Source of the DNA: Timema cristinae
Taxonomy: Eukaryota; Arthropoda; Insecta; Phasmatodea; Timematidae
Direction: 5' to 3'
Length of the DNA: 64,000 nt
Assembly (NCBI GenBank): GCA_039000515.1
Contig: JBCFYV010011164.1
Location: 51,469,082-51,533,081 of the forward strand
Shown: one piece after another, positions 12,120 through 24,152 of the stretch
Numbering within the stretch: the stretch's first letter is position 1
Layout of the letters: the number at the start of each line of letters is the position of its first letter
Program-made: the position numbers and the translations under genes
The notes under the pieces: generated by a model
The model's database searches: none
Seen by the model: the letters and a program-made list of their open reading frames with translations, nothing else
What the model was told of the DNA's origin: nothing

Positions 12120-12937
12120 CAGTGGCGGCTCGTAGCTAAAATTAGTGGGGGGTGATGCTCCAGAAATTTTTAGCCTTTGTTTTGAAATTTTGTAAAAAGA
12201 AAAAACATGTATAAAAAACTTATTCAGGAACTTGATAAAATCTTTTTAAAAACCTTTTTTACTTACTTTAACTTAAATTGCTACAGTTCAAGCTTGATCT
12301 ATTCATTTAAAAATGAAATCCATTCTTCTTGTTTTAATTTTCGCAAAAAGTTCAATAATTTTTTCCTTGATCTCTGGATGACAATTGAGGAAATTTTTCT
12401 CTATTGAAAGTACTGTAAGCGCATTTAGTCTTTCTTTTAAATAAAAGAACCGGAAAAAAAATGGATCCATTAGAATAGCTGGAAGCAGAATAATAATCTA
12501 ACTCTACACTCTTCTACATTTTATCACATTCAAGAATATGGTACACGGTTTTTAAGTACAACACACGCCGAGTAAAAATTAACTTACTTCCACCATTACA
12601 CCAGAGCCGGCACTGCGAGAGCAACAGTGCTTTCTCTACCTGGCAATCCCACCTTCCTCCCCACTCCCCTTCTATATGCGCATGCGCACAACAGTCAAAC
12701 AACAGATCGCTCGCACTGTGAAGCAGACAGTTCCATACAAAGATTTTTGTATCTTTTTCATAAACTGGATGATGGCTACTGAAGTACTGACACTAAGCTT
12801 AAGGAATATATATTGTACTACAAAAATAAATAAAGAATTAAAGAAAAAAGGACTCATTATATTAAATGTTATCGATAATATCAAGTGTAAATAGGGGGTG
12901 CTGCAGTTCTGCAGTGCCTATACACGAGCCACCACTG
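12120..12937 (-). mobile_element. Internally deleted hAT transposon retaining transposase C-terminus
   Basis: Inverted ends CAGTGGCGGCTCGT (left) and CAGTGGTGGCTCGT (right, inverted). Flanking 8-mers GTTGCTAT (12112-12119) and GTCGCTAT (12938-12945) are a target duplication with one transition. On the minus strand at about 12310-12440 the translation reads ERLNALTVLSIEKNF and then KTRRMDFIFK before a stop, the conserved C-terminal dimerisation block of hAT transposases of the TTF/ZMYM1-like type. The rest of the transposase is missing. Confidence 0.85.
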
Positions 12938-12945
12938 GTCGCTAT

Positions 12946-14139
12946 GTTTAAAGATGCGTTCGTCTGTGCGTGGCCTCAATTGCTCCAACAGTTATCTCAA
13001 GATCCGAGAGGCCATTTTAGAATATTCTTTATTTGTTTTTCACAATATAAAATAGCATCAGTAATTGGGATTGACAAATTTTTTAAACATGAATAAAGGA
13101 CTTTTGCCAAAGGTGCAGCCAGAACATGTGAGATGTTGTTTGATTTTCCCCTTGTAAAATGTAACTGTCGCTATTGGACGTTCATAATATTAGTGTAATA
13201 TGTGCTAGGAGGGCTCCGGAAAGTATTTTTCCTGGTTTAAGGACTCTTTGGTCTACAAGTTTGGAAACCTCTGGCTTAGGGTAGAAGGTTATGGAGGATA
13301 ATTAAGGGGTGAATCCGAGACTTGCGAGTTTAAAAATAAACACGTGCATGCACATTTTCGACTGGTCACAGGATTTATTATAACTGGTAGGCAGTGCTAC
13401 CAATACGGCAAGAAATATTATCTTAATTACTTTGGAAATTTGATTTAAATACGAAATATCTTTGATTATTTTTATGTTTTTTAACTTTATTTTCGATTTG
13501 TTCCACGCCTTAACACCCTGGAAGTACTTCACACAGCCCACCCTTCCCTCCCGAACCCCCCCTCCCCTCCACCACAAATCCCGGGGCTGTTAAACACAGA
13601 CTTAGACAGCTCAACCGGACACAGCTTTGGGAGCAGTGTGCACTTTGAAATTGCATTGACCTTGAGTTAAGTCATTTTTTATGTAGTCTGAATTCCTTTT
13701 CAAGTGTAGGCCTATTGACGAAATACTTACAGCGCACTTAACTAAACAGTGGGTATGTTTGGGTCTTTATCGTTCACGTAGGTTTAGAAAAAAAAGTGTA
13801 TTACATTGAATCAATATATTATGTAAATTGTTAAAACAGAGTGATTTGCTGAGTGAGTTCTTTGTTCATTTACATATTGTGATAGTCTCCTACATTTCCT
13901 TCTGTAGCGTGGATCTTATGTTGAATAAAGTAGTAACATTTTTATTTTTAAAAAGATTTAGACTAAAGAAAACTTGCCTACTCTATGGCGTTATTAATAC
14001 ATCCTCTCTATCTTGAGCTAGTTCTATCCAGTCCACCTCATTACACTCTATCTCTATCTTGAGCATATCCTGCCCATTGTAATCTACGAGACTTGATTAT
14101 CTTAACAACGTCTAGTGATGAGTACAGGTTATGTAACAC
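12946..14139. other. Non-coding stretch, no gene seen
   Basis: A+T-rich with a C-rich patch at 13545-13575. Open frames such as 13302-13577 (minus) and 13828-14016 (plus) are low complexity or unrecognised. Confidence 0.4.
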
Positions 14140-14382
14140 CCCATCTTACTACCCGTTAGGGCTATCCGCCTAGGTCTACTAATTACGCTAGTGGTCTTAG
14201 CGATTAGAAAGTTTATATTAAAGGGAGTGTACTCGCATTTGCGTGGAGGTAGAGTCGAAAACCATGTTGGGAAAGCCACTCTCAGTACAACTGACCGAGA
14301 TTTGAACCTCGATCTCCCGGTCATCGGGAGACTAGTCTACTACAAGAGTAGCGCGTTAGACCACGTGGCCACCGAGACGGGT
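14140..14382 (-). mobile_element. SINE type A, full length
   Basis: Tail (CTTACTACCCGTTAGGG), body (TTTGCGTGGAGGTAGAG), B box (GATTTGAACCTCGATCTCC) and head (CCACGTGGCCACCGAGACGG) are in the expected inverted order. Confidence 0.75.
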
Positions 14383-14520
14383 ATAGGGTATTTAAATCAT
14401 AGTTATGTAACATGCTCCACTCACCAGTATCCTAATTTCTTTTTGGACCAAATATCTTACTAAGCAAAGCTAGAAATATGATTTATGATAAGTATAATAT
14501 ATTATTGTTTGTTATTCAAT

Positions 14521-14757
14521 GCATCTTACTACCCGTTCGGTTTATACGCCTGTGTACTAATTACTTTAAATGCGTTAAGGATGAATAATTTTGAATTAAG
14601 AGGAAGTGTACCCACAGTTGCGTGGAGGGAGAGTGGAAAACCATTTTGAAAAAACCATTATTACACATGACCGAGATTCGAACCCCAATCTCTCCGTCTT
14701 CAGTAGTCGAGTCTATTGCGAGAGGATACCTTAGCCCATAAAGTCAGTGAAACAAGT
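14521..14757 (-). mobile_element. SINE type A, second copy in same orientation
   Basis: Same modules as the copy about 140 bp to the left: tail CTTACTACCCGTTCGG, body GTTGCGTGGAGGGAGAG, B box GATTCGAACCCCAATCTC, degraded head. Confidence 0.7.
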
Positions 14758-15079
14758 ATTATATTATTGATATAATTAGATTATTGACGGTAGAGTATTA
14801 ATTTACATATTATATATTTGAGACTGAAGACACAATGTTATCAAAAATCGATCTGGTTTGCTATGGAAACTTTCAGAAGTGGCCACCAGGTAGCTCTAAG
14901 TGTATTGTAATGTCTCAAAAGTACTACGCGTCCTATACTTAGACTTGAGTGCGCAAGAAGACTGCAAGTAAAGTACACAATTGTCTAAGACGCAGACTAA
15001 CAGACCCAGGCCTTAGAACACGACTTACAAACGTGGTTGCCAAATAGCGACTACAATTCAGGCACTGAAACCAAAAATA

Positions 15080-15175
15080 TATAAGATATTTTAAACTGAT
15101 AGCGGTTTTGAACCAAGATCCCCCAGCGCTTTAGTTGGGCTCCTTACCACTCAGCTACAAGTGTTGTACCGCAGG
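15080..15175 (-). mobile_element. Degenerate tRNA-like SINE head
   Basis: The minus strand has an A-box-like GTAGCTGAGTGGTAAGGAGC and a B-box-like TTGGTTCAAAACCGC. No body or tail that I recognise, so type is unassigned. Confidence 0.35.
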
Positions 15176-15289
15176 CGACCGAGAGAAAGCTGTGAATCAT
15201 GGGAGGATGAGATGAGTCAGAGACATGTGAGGGCTGAGGAACTCCTAATTTAGACTGGGCTGCCGGGAGTGGAGCTCATTCCACTGGCA

Positions 15290-15605
15290 ACAGGGTAGTA
15301 CTTCCTTCTATCTTGACAACACAGGGTAGTACTTCCTTCTACCTTGACAACACAGGGTAGTACTTCCTTCTACCTTGACAACACAGGGTAGTACTTCCTT
15401 CTACCTTGACAACACAGGGTAGTACTTCCTTCTACCTTGACAACACAGGGTAGTACTTCCTTCTACCTTGACAACACAGGGTAGTACTTCCTTCTACCTT
15501 GACAACACAGGGTAGTACTTCCTTCTACCTTGACAACAGAGGGTAGTACTTCCTTCTACCTTGACAACACAGGGTAGTACTTCCTTCTACCTTGACAACA
15601 CAAGG
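15290..15605. repeat. Minisatellite, 31-bp unit
   Basis: Ten near-identical copies with core GGGTAGTACTTCCTTCTACC; the last copy runs into unique sequence. Confidence 0.95.
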
Positions 15606-15687
15606 TATTTCCCTCCTACAAAATATACCTGCCCCTCCCTGTTTCAACCTAACATGACGCTCTTCACCATGCTACTTCAACGTTCAC

Positions 15688-15912
15688 ACTGCTACAGTAG
15701 CCCCATGGCTTCTTTGGTGCTGACTGACAGATCACAGCTTACAGCTTTGAAAAGTTACCATACCAAATTATGTATCCCTACGCCGAACCATATGATCTGC
15801 AAAAACATGTGTTTAGCAGCTGTCACTTCTGACGGTTAATACTTTGACTGTCAGAAGTCAGCTGTGAGCTGTCAGTCAGCACCAAATAAACCATGGGGCT
15901 ACTGTATACTGC
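15688..15912. mobile_element. Fold-back element with ~47-bp inverted arms
   Basis: The left arm holds TACAGTAGCCCCATGG and TTTGGTGCTGACTGACAG; the right arm (15860-15908) holds CTGTCAGTCAGCACCAAA and CCATGGGGCTACTGTA. The loop includes a second pair, CTGTCACTTCTGAC / GTCAGAAGTCAG. No coding content or target duplication identified. Confidence 0.55.
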
Positions 15913-16186
15913 TATTGTAGTAGAAATAAACTTGATTTTTGTTTGTTTGAAACTATTGAAAGTGTGGTTTCTTCCATTGTAAAAGGCTCAGGCAACTAAA
16001 AGTGTGTCTCAACTTTTGTTATCCTACAGTTTTCCTAGTTGTCCTTGCTGATAGCGAGCTGTGACGTCACTCGTCCAATCACGTGATTACACGACACCAA
16101 CTACTGTCTCTTGTGTTTGTCTGGACTGTTAGCACAGCAAGCTTTGAAATATATTTCAATTTGGGAAATAGTTGACAGCAGGGCTG

Positions 16187-16920
16187 GTTCCAGGCCTATG
16201 CGAGTGATACTTCTGCAGGGCACCCCCAAGGATTAGGGGCCCCAAAGCTAGTCTTTAAAAAAAATAGTTTAAATAATTAAATAAATAAAAAGATAGAAAA
16301 AATATGAGAGCAGTAAAATGAGATTAATTATAACAGGACTAGCTGTACGATTAGTGTTTGTTAGTTCAACCCTCCCCCTCCTTTACCCAGGCTACGTCAT
16401 CTCGTGCCCCCCCCCCTACCCTCCTGAAGCCTTGTCCCTCATTTCCCCTCCTGAGGCCACGTCATACGTCTCCCTTTCCTGTATTTGTTGAGTGTAATGT
16501 TGTAAAAAACATGACTGGCTATTAAAATCGGCTTTATTTGTGTGTGTTAACAGTTTTTTAGTTTCGTTATAAGTTAAAATAGTTTTGAAAAAATATTATT
16601 GTGTTATAAATTTTGAATACTAAGAAAAATCGCCTATTAATCAGCATGATGATCAGCGATTATGATTCATTGGTACACCTGTCTACAATATGGAGGACTA
16701 AACATTGCATGCACGCAGTGGCGCACCCAGGATTATAGTTTGGGGAGGGCTCGTTGAAATTACTCCAGGAAGTAGTTACATTTAAAAATACAAAAGCCAG
16801 AGAAAAATATGTCTGAACAGACTATGGACTCAACTTATTGAATAAAAATGTTTTTGTGCTGACACCCACCTTTTATTAAATAAAGAACAAACTGATATTA
16901 ACAGATCGTCAACAAATTCA
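16187..16920. mobile_element. Two single-ended hAT-like termini in non-coding sequence
   Basis: CAGGGCTGGTTCCAGGCC at about 16183 and CAGTGGCGCACCCAGG at about 16717 look like hAT left ends, but I found no inverted partner or target duplication for either, so extents are unknown. The rest is A+T-rich with a C-run at about 16408-16418. Confidence 0.3.
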
Positions 16921-16923
16921 GAC

Positions 16924-17201
16924 CCGCCTCGGTGGCGTAGTTGGCTAACGCGCTAGTCGTGTTAAGCTCGACTGCTGAGGAAGGGGAGATCGAGGTTAGA
17001 ATCTCGGTCGGGTGAACTGGGGGGGGGGGGGGGAATTCCTAAATGGTTTTCCACTCCCCCTCCACGCAAATGCAGGTTCACTTCCTCTAATTCAACCTTC
17101 CCAATTTCTAATCCATTAGCGTAATTAGTACTTAAAGCGTACAACCCGAACGGGTAGTAAGACGCGGTGCTAAATGATAATAATAATAATAATAATAATA
17201 A
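16924..17201 (+). mobile_element. SINE type A, best full-length copy
   Basis: Head CGCCTCGGTGGCGTAGTTGG with B box GAGGTTAGAATCTCGG, a G-run, body CCACTCCCCCTCCACGC, tail GTAAGACGCGGTGCTAAA and a terminal (TAA)n/(AAT)n microsatellite. Useful as the type copy for the family. Confidence 0.85.
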
Positions 17202-17324
17202 CAAATTCAGTCCTTTCACAGTTGAATAAATCCCAGGAACTATACCTTATGACACAACAATCGTTTATAAGGAGGTCGAGAATTCTCTTGAAAGATCCAC
17301 AAGTGAGTGCCGGAAAGCGCTCCG

Positions 17325-17526
17325 TGATTGGGCACTTGTGATGGATGTGATTGGGCACTTGTGATGGATGTGATTGGGCACTTGTGATGGATGTGTTTGG
17401 GCACTTGTGATGGATGTGTTTGGGCACTTGTGATGGATGTGTTTGGGCACTTGTGATGGATGTGTTTGGGCACTTGTGATGGATGTGTTTGGGCACTTGT
17501 GATGGATGTGATTGGGCACTTGTGAT
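17325..17526. repeat. Minisatellite, 23-bp unit
   Basis: About nine copies of TGTGATTGGGCACTTGTGAT plus GGA. The unit length is not divisible by three and lacks stops on the minus strand, so all three minus frames stay open; this is not a gene. Confidence 0.93.
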
Positions 17527-18436
17527 GTGTGCAAGGTTTGATAAACATGGATACAACTTCTTTCACAAGGATAGAACAACAAAGCTTTGTAAAATGTTTT
17601 ATTTGCTCCGCTTCAAACCAGTGACCGTTTGAACACTATAGTGTTGGTGATATCGAAAATAGGATGCTTACATTATGGTGGTGCCGTCTTAAGAGGGTGA
17701 ACTACCCTTTTGAAATACAAGCTAAACTATGGATCAAATTATTTAAATAACTATTAGTCCAAATCACTTGTAGTTTTTTTAATTTCTTTTTAATTGTAGT
17801 TTTTCAAACTATCTACGTGAAACCAATTATTTAAAATTTTATTTTATTCATCAATTAAAGTTTAAATTTCAAGATTTATACTAGATTTTAAATTAGGATA
17901 TTTAATTTTATTTACTAAACTACAAAATAATATGTCAATCAATAGGCTTGCGGTGCAAAAATACCCCACTAATCTGCTTTCAATTTGCAACCATTTATTT
18001 AACTTTTCATTCAGGAACATCAGACTTATTTCTAAGAGAGTGTCTACCTAAATCGGGTACGAAGGGTCTCTTTATTTGTATATTTTAACAAATTCAACCA
18101 GGATGACTTGTTTGTTTTTCCTCCACTATACTACTCGGATCTGATAGAAAGAAAGGTGTGAGCGAAGAGGCCTTGTGATTCCCGTCTTGAAGGTGAGATA
18201 CAAGGTTGTCGTGTCGGTCTGGCAACACTGGGACACACTTGGCAACAGCGCAGCGCGTGCCAGGCTCTGGACTTACCTGCACACACACATGAGAAGACCG
18301 GTGAGTGGTTACTGAACTTGGCTGACAAGTTCTCTCCTGCGAGTGAAGACCTGGCCCTAACATGATTGAAGAATCAGTGGCGTACCCATGTGGGGGCAGT
18401 TTCCCTCGAACCACAAACAGTTTTAATCAAAACCTA
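17527..18436. other. Non-coding stretch, no gene seen
   Basis: A+T-rich, then a GC-richer piece at 18120-18420. In the latter, a minus-strand GTGCAG/GTAAGT could be a splice donor (about 18275) but no conserved protein is encoded beside it. A hAT-like terminus CAGTGGCGTACCCATG lies at about 18373. Confidence 0.35.
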
Positions 18437-18655
18437 CCCGCCTTGGTGACTGAGTATAAGGCGTTGTTCTCGTAATGAACCGGACTGCTAATGACGGGAA
18501 GATTGGGGTTCGAATACTGGTTAAGTGTACTGAAGGTATTTCCCTAAATAGTTTTCCACTCTCCCTTACACGCAAATGCGGGTACTCTTCCTCTAAAACT
18601 CAATCATCCTCATCCTCATCCATAACACATAAGCGTATAATACGAACGGGTGCTA
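18437..18655 (+). mobile_element. SINE type A
   Basis: Head CGCCTTGGTGACTGAG, B box GGGGTTCGAATACTGG, body CTCCCTTACACGCAAATG, tail AAGCGTATAATACGAACGGG. It lies tail-to-tail with the next SINE. Confidence 0.7.
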
Positions 18656-18674
18656 AAAAAAAGTTTATTTTTTC

Positions 18675-18783
18675 TACCACGTCTCACTACCCGTTCGTAT
18701 TATACGCTTATGTGTTAATTACGCAGTTCGTCAGTTCCAGTTTATTGCGAGAATGACATCTTAGACCATTCGACCACTGAAGC
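18675..18783 (-). mobile_element. Truncated SINE type A, inverted against the previous copy
   Basis: Tail (CACTACCCGTTCGTATTATA) joined to a head end (CATTCGACCACTGAAGC) with most of the body deleted. The tail matches its neighbour's over 28 bp, forming a strong hairpin. Confidence 0.65.
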
Positions 18784-19204
18784 TGACTGTAAAAGTTAAA
18801 ACATAAAAAATAGAACGAAAATATGAAATGAGTAGAAAGTTCGGGATGCATTTTTAAGACCATGGGTTTATTATTCTCAAAAAAAGTGTTCAAATATGCA
18901 CATTAAAAACCCCTGGATTTCCCAATTGGGGAAAAAATATACAATATTGATAAATTCTACCTGATTATTACTGTTCAAACAGGTAACTTATCTCTCATCA
19001 AACGTTATCAAAATAGTTCCAGAGTTCGAAATAAAACAGTTTAAAAAACAACATGTTATCACTTTTCTTGTGTCTTTATTCAAGAACCAAAGATTAGCGC
19101 ACTTGATTGATTTTTATTAAAACAACCTGTAAATAACTACCGAATTGAGTTTGTTTATTGAACAAGATACATTTTACTTGATTTATTAGGTGTTATGTTT
19201 TTAA

Positions 19205-19475
19205 AACAGGTCTATTCCTTGTGTCAGTGAACTAGACCGCCAAAGGCCTCCTCCTTGAGCTACCAGAATCTTCTTCTTTCCTTCAAGTCATCCAATATTT
19301 GAATCCTCCTCCTTCCTAAGCTCCTCTTTCCCCCATCCTAAGGATGTGTCTGGTCCAGTTTGCTTTCACATACAAAATGGTTCTCCCCCACTCTTCTAAG
19401 TACTTGTACATTAATCATCCTGTCTGTACACCTGATCTTCTCACGTCTTCTCCAGCACCACATTTCATTTACTTT
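19205..19475 (-). mobile_element. LINE 3' fragment, same family as 105-700
   Basis: Shares with 105-300 the block AGGTCTATTCCTTGTGTCAG (one mismatch), CAAGTCATCCAATATTTGAA and AGCTCCTCTTTCCC, and encodes on the minus strand a decayed KANWTRHILR segment. It has no tandem expansion and several frameshifts. Confidence 0.65.
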
Positions 19476-20073
19476 ACTAAAATAAATAAAAATATTTATA
19501 ATCATCATCATCATCAACTGTTTCCAGCCTGTGACTAGGTCAGTTTAGTAAAATGCCTCTATCTTCCTCTGTCCTTCCACCATTCTTCCTCATTTAATAT
19601 ATTCCATTCTTCTCCTCTCACTTGCACACTTTAATTTATCTGCTCCTGCCCTCTATTATTTGGCCTCCCTTGATTTTAAACAATTAATAGATAACGGTAA
19701 AGGTGACGTCACAGGGGCAATAGGCATAGTCTTCCTTGTATGACAAAGAGAAAAGTTATTATGTCTACTCTCACTTGTTCATACGTCAAGTCATGTGATG
19801 CAGCCGTCCCTTCTGATGGATATTATCAATGTTAACATTGGTGAGCGCAGAGTTATCTCTGATGGTGTTTCCACGGACTAAGTAGTCCTTGGTAGTGCGT
19901 AGTAATACTTGTGACTTGTGAGTGGCTGGTGACGCACTCACATCTCAGTTCCGTTTGCGCAAGGTCATGTCCAGGACTTCACTGTGGTCGCCAGACTAAG
20001 GCGGCACCAACAGAACTGCACTGCACACTATTTGAGATGTTAGACTTTTTTAAATACTCCACCTAAAATATTA
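19476..20073. other. Non-coding spacer
   Basis: A (CAT)n microsatellite at about 19502-19516 and a TGACGTCA near 19703. No open frame of note. Confidence 0.4.
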
Positions 20074-21364
20074 CTGTGTAGCTAAAATGTAGTCAATGAG
20101 TGGTTAATATAACGCTTGTATTGGTTATTGACTCATGTTAGAATGTAGACAATGAGTGGTTGATATAACGCTTGTATTGATCATTGACTCATGTTAGAAT
20201 GTAGACAATGAGTGGTTGATATAACGCTTGTATTGATCATTGACTCATGTTAGAATGTAGACAATGAGTGGTTGATATAACGCTTGTATTGATCATTGAC
20301 TCATGTTAGAATGTAGACAATGAGTGGTTGATATAACGCTTGTATTGATCATTGACTCATGTTAGAATGTAGACAATGAGTGGTTGATATAACGCTTGTA
20401 TTGGTTATTGACTCATGTTAGAATGTAGACAATGAGTGGTTGATATAACGCTTGTATTGATCATTGACTCATGTTAGAATGTAGACAATGAGTGGTTGAT
20501 ATAACGCTTGTATTGATCATTGACTCATGTTAGAATGTAGACAATGAGTGGTTGATATAACGCTTGTATTGATCATTGACTCATGTTAGAATGTAGACAA
20601 TGAGTGGTTGATATAACGCTTGTATTGATCATTGACTCATGTTAGAATGTAGACAATGAGTGGTTGATATAACGCTTGTATTGATCATTGACTCATGTTA
20701 GAATGTAGACAATGAGTGGTTGATATAACGCTTGTATTGTCATTGACTCATGTTAGAATGTAGACAATGAGTGGTTGATATAACGCTTGTATTGATCATT
20801 GACTCATGTTAGAATGTAGACAATGAGTGGTTGATATAACGCTTGTATTGATCATTGACTCATGTTAGAATGTAGACAATGAGTGGTTGATATAACGCTT
20901 GTATTGGATCATTGACTCATGTTAGAATGTAGACAATGAGTGGTTGATATAACGCTTGTATTGATCATTGACTCATGTTAGAATGTAGACAATGAGTGGT
21001 TGATATAACGCTTGTATTGATCATTGACTCATGTTAGAATGTAGACAATGAGTGGTTGATATAACGCTTGTATTGATCATTGACTCATGTTAGAATGTAG
21101 ACAATGAGTGGTTGATATAACGCTTGTATTGGTCATTGACTCATGTTAGAATGTAGACAATGAGTGGTTGATATAACGCTTGTATTGATCATTGACTCAT
21201 GTTAGAATGTAGACCATGAGTGGTTGATATAACGCTTGTATTGGTCATTGACTCATGTTAGAATGTAGACAATGATGGTTGAATAACGCTTGTATTGGTC
21301 ATTGACTCATTTAGAATGTAGACATGAGTGGTTGATATAACGCTTGTATTGATCATTGACTCAC
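20074..21364. repeat. Minisatellite, 56-bp unit, about 23 copies
   Basis: Unit core TAGACAATGAGTGGTTGATA followed by TAACGCTTGTATTGATCATTG. Nearly perfect on the left, with one-base losses toward the right edge. Confidence 0.97.
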
Positions 21365-21399
21365 TAGAATTATTCAATGCAGTGAGTTAATAACGCTCT

Positions 21400-24152
21400 A
21401 GAATGATCTTCAGTTAAGAACTCAATCGCTTCTAGGAAGGATGTTAGAATAATGAAGATTATTACGTTGTATCAAAGCTCATGCTCTTCTAGGGGATTAG
21501 TTCTTGCAAGATAGAGGTATAAATGCTCATTCGCTTCTAGGTGAATCATTCCTTGCAAGATATGAGGTTATATAATGCTCACTGCTCTTCTAGGGAATAG
21601 TTCCTTGCAAGATAGAGGTATACAATGACTCACTGCCTTTAGGGAATAGTTCTTGCAAGATAAAGGTATATAATGCTCACTCTCTTCTAGGAGAATAGTT
21701 CCTTGCAAGATAGAGGTATACAATGCTCACTGTCTTCTAGGGGAATTAGTTCCTTGCAAGATAGAGGTATACAATGACTCACTGCTCTTCTAGGGGAATT
21801 AGTTCCTTGCAAGATAGAGGTATACAATGACTCACTGCTCTTCTAGGGGAATAGTTCCTTGCAAGTAGAGGTTATAATGCTCATGCTCTTCTAGGGAACT
21901 AGTTCCTTGCAGATAGAGGTATTAAATGACTCACTGATCTTCTAGGGGAACTAGTTCCTTGCAAATAGAGGTATACAATGACTCACTGCTCTTCAGGGAT
22001 TAGTTCCTTGCAAGATAGAGTATATAATGACTCACTATGCTCTTCTAGGGAACTAGTTCCTTGCAAGATAGAGGTATAAATGCTCACTGCTCTTCTAGGG
22101 GAATTAGTTCCTTGCAAGATAGAGGTATACAATGCTCACTGCTCTTCTAGGGGAATTAGTTCCTTGCAAGATAGAGGTATACAATGACTCACTGCTCTTC
22201 TAGGGAATTAGTTCCTTGCAAGATAGAGGTATAAATGCTCACTGCTCTTCTAGGGGAACTAGTTCCTTGCAAGATAGAGGTATATAAATGCTCATCTCTT
22301 CTAGGGAACTAGTTCCTTGCAAGATAGAGGTATATAATGCTCACTGCTCTTCTAGGAACTAGTTCCTTGCAAGATAGAGGTATACAATGACTCACTGCCT
22401 CTTCTAGGGGAATTAGTTCCTTGCAAGATAGAGGTATATAATGGCTCACTGCTCTTCTAGGTGAATTAGTTCCTTGCAAGATAGAGGTATACAATGCTCA
22501 CTGCTCTTCTAGGGGAATTAGTTCCTTGCAAGATAGAGGTATAAAATGACTCACTGCTCTTCTAGGGGAATTAGTTCCTTGCAAGATAGAGGTATACAAT
22601 GACTCACTGCTCTTCTAGGGGTACTAGTTCCTTGCAAGGTAGAGGTATATAATGCTCACTTCTCTTCTAGGGGAACTAGTTCCTTGCCAGATAGAGGTAT
22701 ATAATGGCTCACTGATCTTCTAGGGAACTAGTTCCTTGCAAGATAGAGGTATACAATGACTCACTGCTCTTCTAGGGGAATTAGTTCCTTGCAAGATAGA
22801 GGTATACAATGACTCACTGCTCTTCTAGGGGTACTAGTTCCTTGCAAGGTAGAGGTATATAATGCTCACTCTCTTCTAGGGGAACTAGTTCCTTGCCAGA
22901 TAGAGGTATATAATGGCTCACTGATCTTCTAGGGAACTAGTTCCTTGCAAGATAGAGGTATACAATGACTCACTGCTCTTCTACGGGAACTAGTTCCTTG
23001 CAAGATAGAGGTATATAATGCTCACTGCTCTTCTAGGGGAACTAGTTCCTTGCAAGATAGAGGTATAAAATGACTCACTGCTCTTCTAGGGGTACTAGTT
23101 CCTTGCAAGATAGAGGTATATAATGCTCACTGCTCTTCTAGGGGAATTAGTTCCTTGCAAGATAGAAGATACAATGCTCACTGCTCTTCTAGGGAATAGT
23201 TCCTTGCAAGATAGAGGTATAAAATGACTCACTGCTCTTCTAAGGGAACTAGTTCCTTGCAAGATAGAGGTATAAAATGACTCACTGCTCTTCTAGGGGT
23301 ACTAGTTCCTTGCAAGTAGAGGTATATAATGCTCACTTCTCTTCTAGGGGAACTAGTTCCTTGCCAGATAGAGGTATATAATGGCTCACTGATCTTCTAG
23401 GGGAACTAGTTCCTTGCAAGATAGAGGTATACAATGACTCACTGATCTTCTAGGGGAATTAGTTCCTTGCAAGATAGAGGTATACAATGACTCACTGCTC
23501 TTCTAGGGGTACTAGTTCCTTGCAAGGTAGAGGTATATAATGCTCACTTCTCTTCTAGGGGAACTAGTTCCTTGCCAGATAGAGGTATATAATGGCTCAC
23601 TGATCTTCTAGGGAACTAGTTCCTTGCAAGATAGAGGTATACAATGACTCACTGCTCTTCTACGGGAACTAGTTCCTTGCAAGATAGAGGTATATAATGC
23701 TCACTGCTCTTCTAGGGGAACTAGTTCCTTGCAAGATAAGAGTATAAAATGACTCACTGCTCTTCTAGGGGTACTAGTTCCTTGCAAGATAGAGGTATAT
23801 AATGCTCACTGCTCTTCTAGGGGAATTAGTTCCTTGCAAGATAGAAGATACAATGCTCACTGCTCTTCTAGGGAATTATTTCCTTGCAAGATAGAGGTTA
23901 AAATGACTCACTGCTCTTCTAAGGGAACTAGTTCCTTGCAAGATAGAGGTATAAAATGACTCACTGCTCTTCTAGGGGTACTAGTTCCTTGCAAGATAGA
24001 GGTATACAATGCTCACTGCTCTTCTAGGGAATTAGTTCCTTGCAAGATAGAGGTATACAATGACTCACTGCTCTTTTAGGGGAATTAGTTTCTTGCAAGA
24101 TGGAGGTATATAATGGCTCACTGCTCTTCTAGGGGAACTAGTTCCTTACAAG
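21400..24152. repeat. Minisatellite, 53-bp unit, about 52 copies, with higher-order structure
   Basis: Unit core CTCTTCTAGGGGAACTAGTT then CCTTGCAAGATAGAGG, including the palindrome GGAACTAGTTCC in many copies. Variant units (GTACTAGTT, CTTGCCAGAT, CTGATCTTC, CTACGGG) repeat in the same order at about 22.6, 22.8, 23.3 and 23.5 kb. Copies at the left edge carry many single-base deletions. Confidence 0.97.

Noticed and set aside
17170..17582. Three long overlapping minus-strand open frames (105-128 codons)
   Set aside because: All come from the 23-bp array, which lacks stops in every minus frame; the peptide is a repeat (SITSAQTHPSQVPKH-like) with no domain.
18094..18414. Minus-strand frames of 65-106 codons next to a GTAAGT donor
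   Set aside because: No domain, and the donor has no partner exon; I list the area as non-coding.
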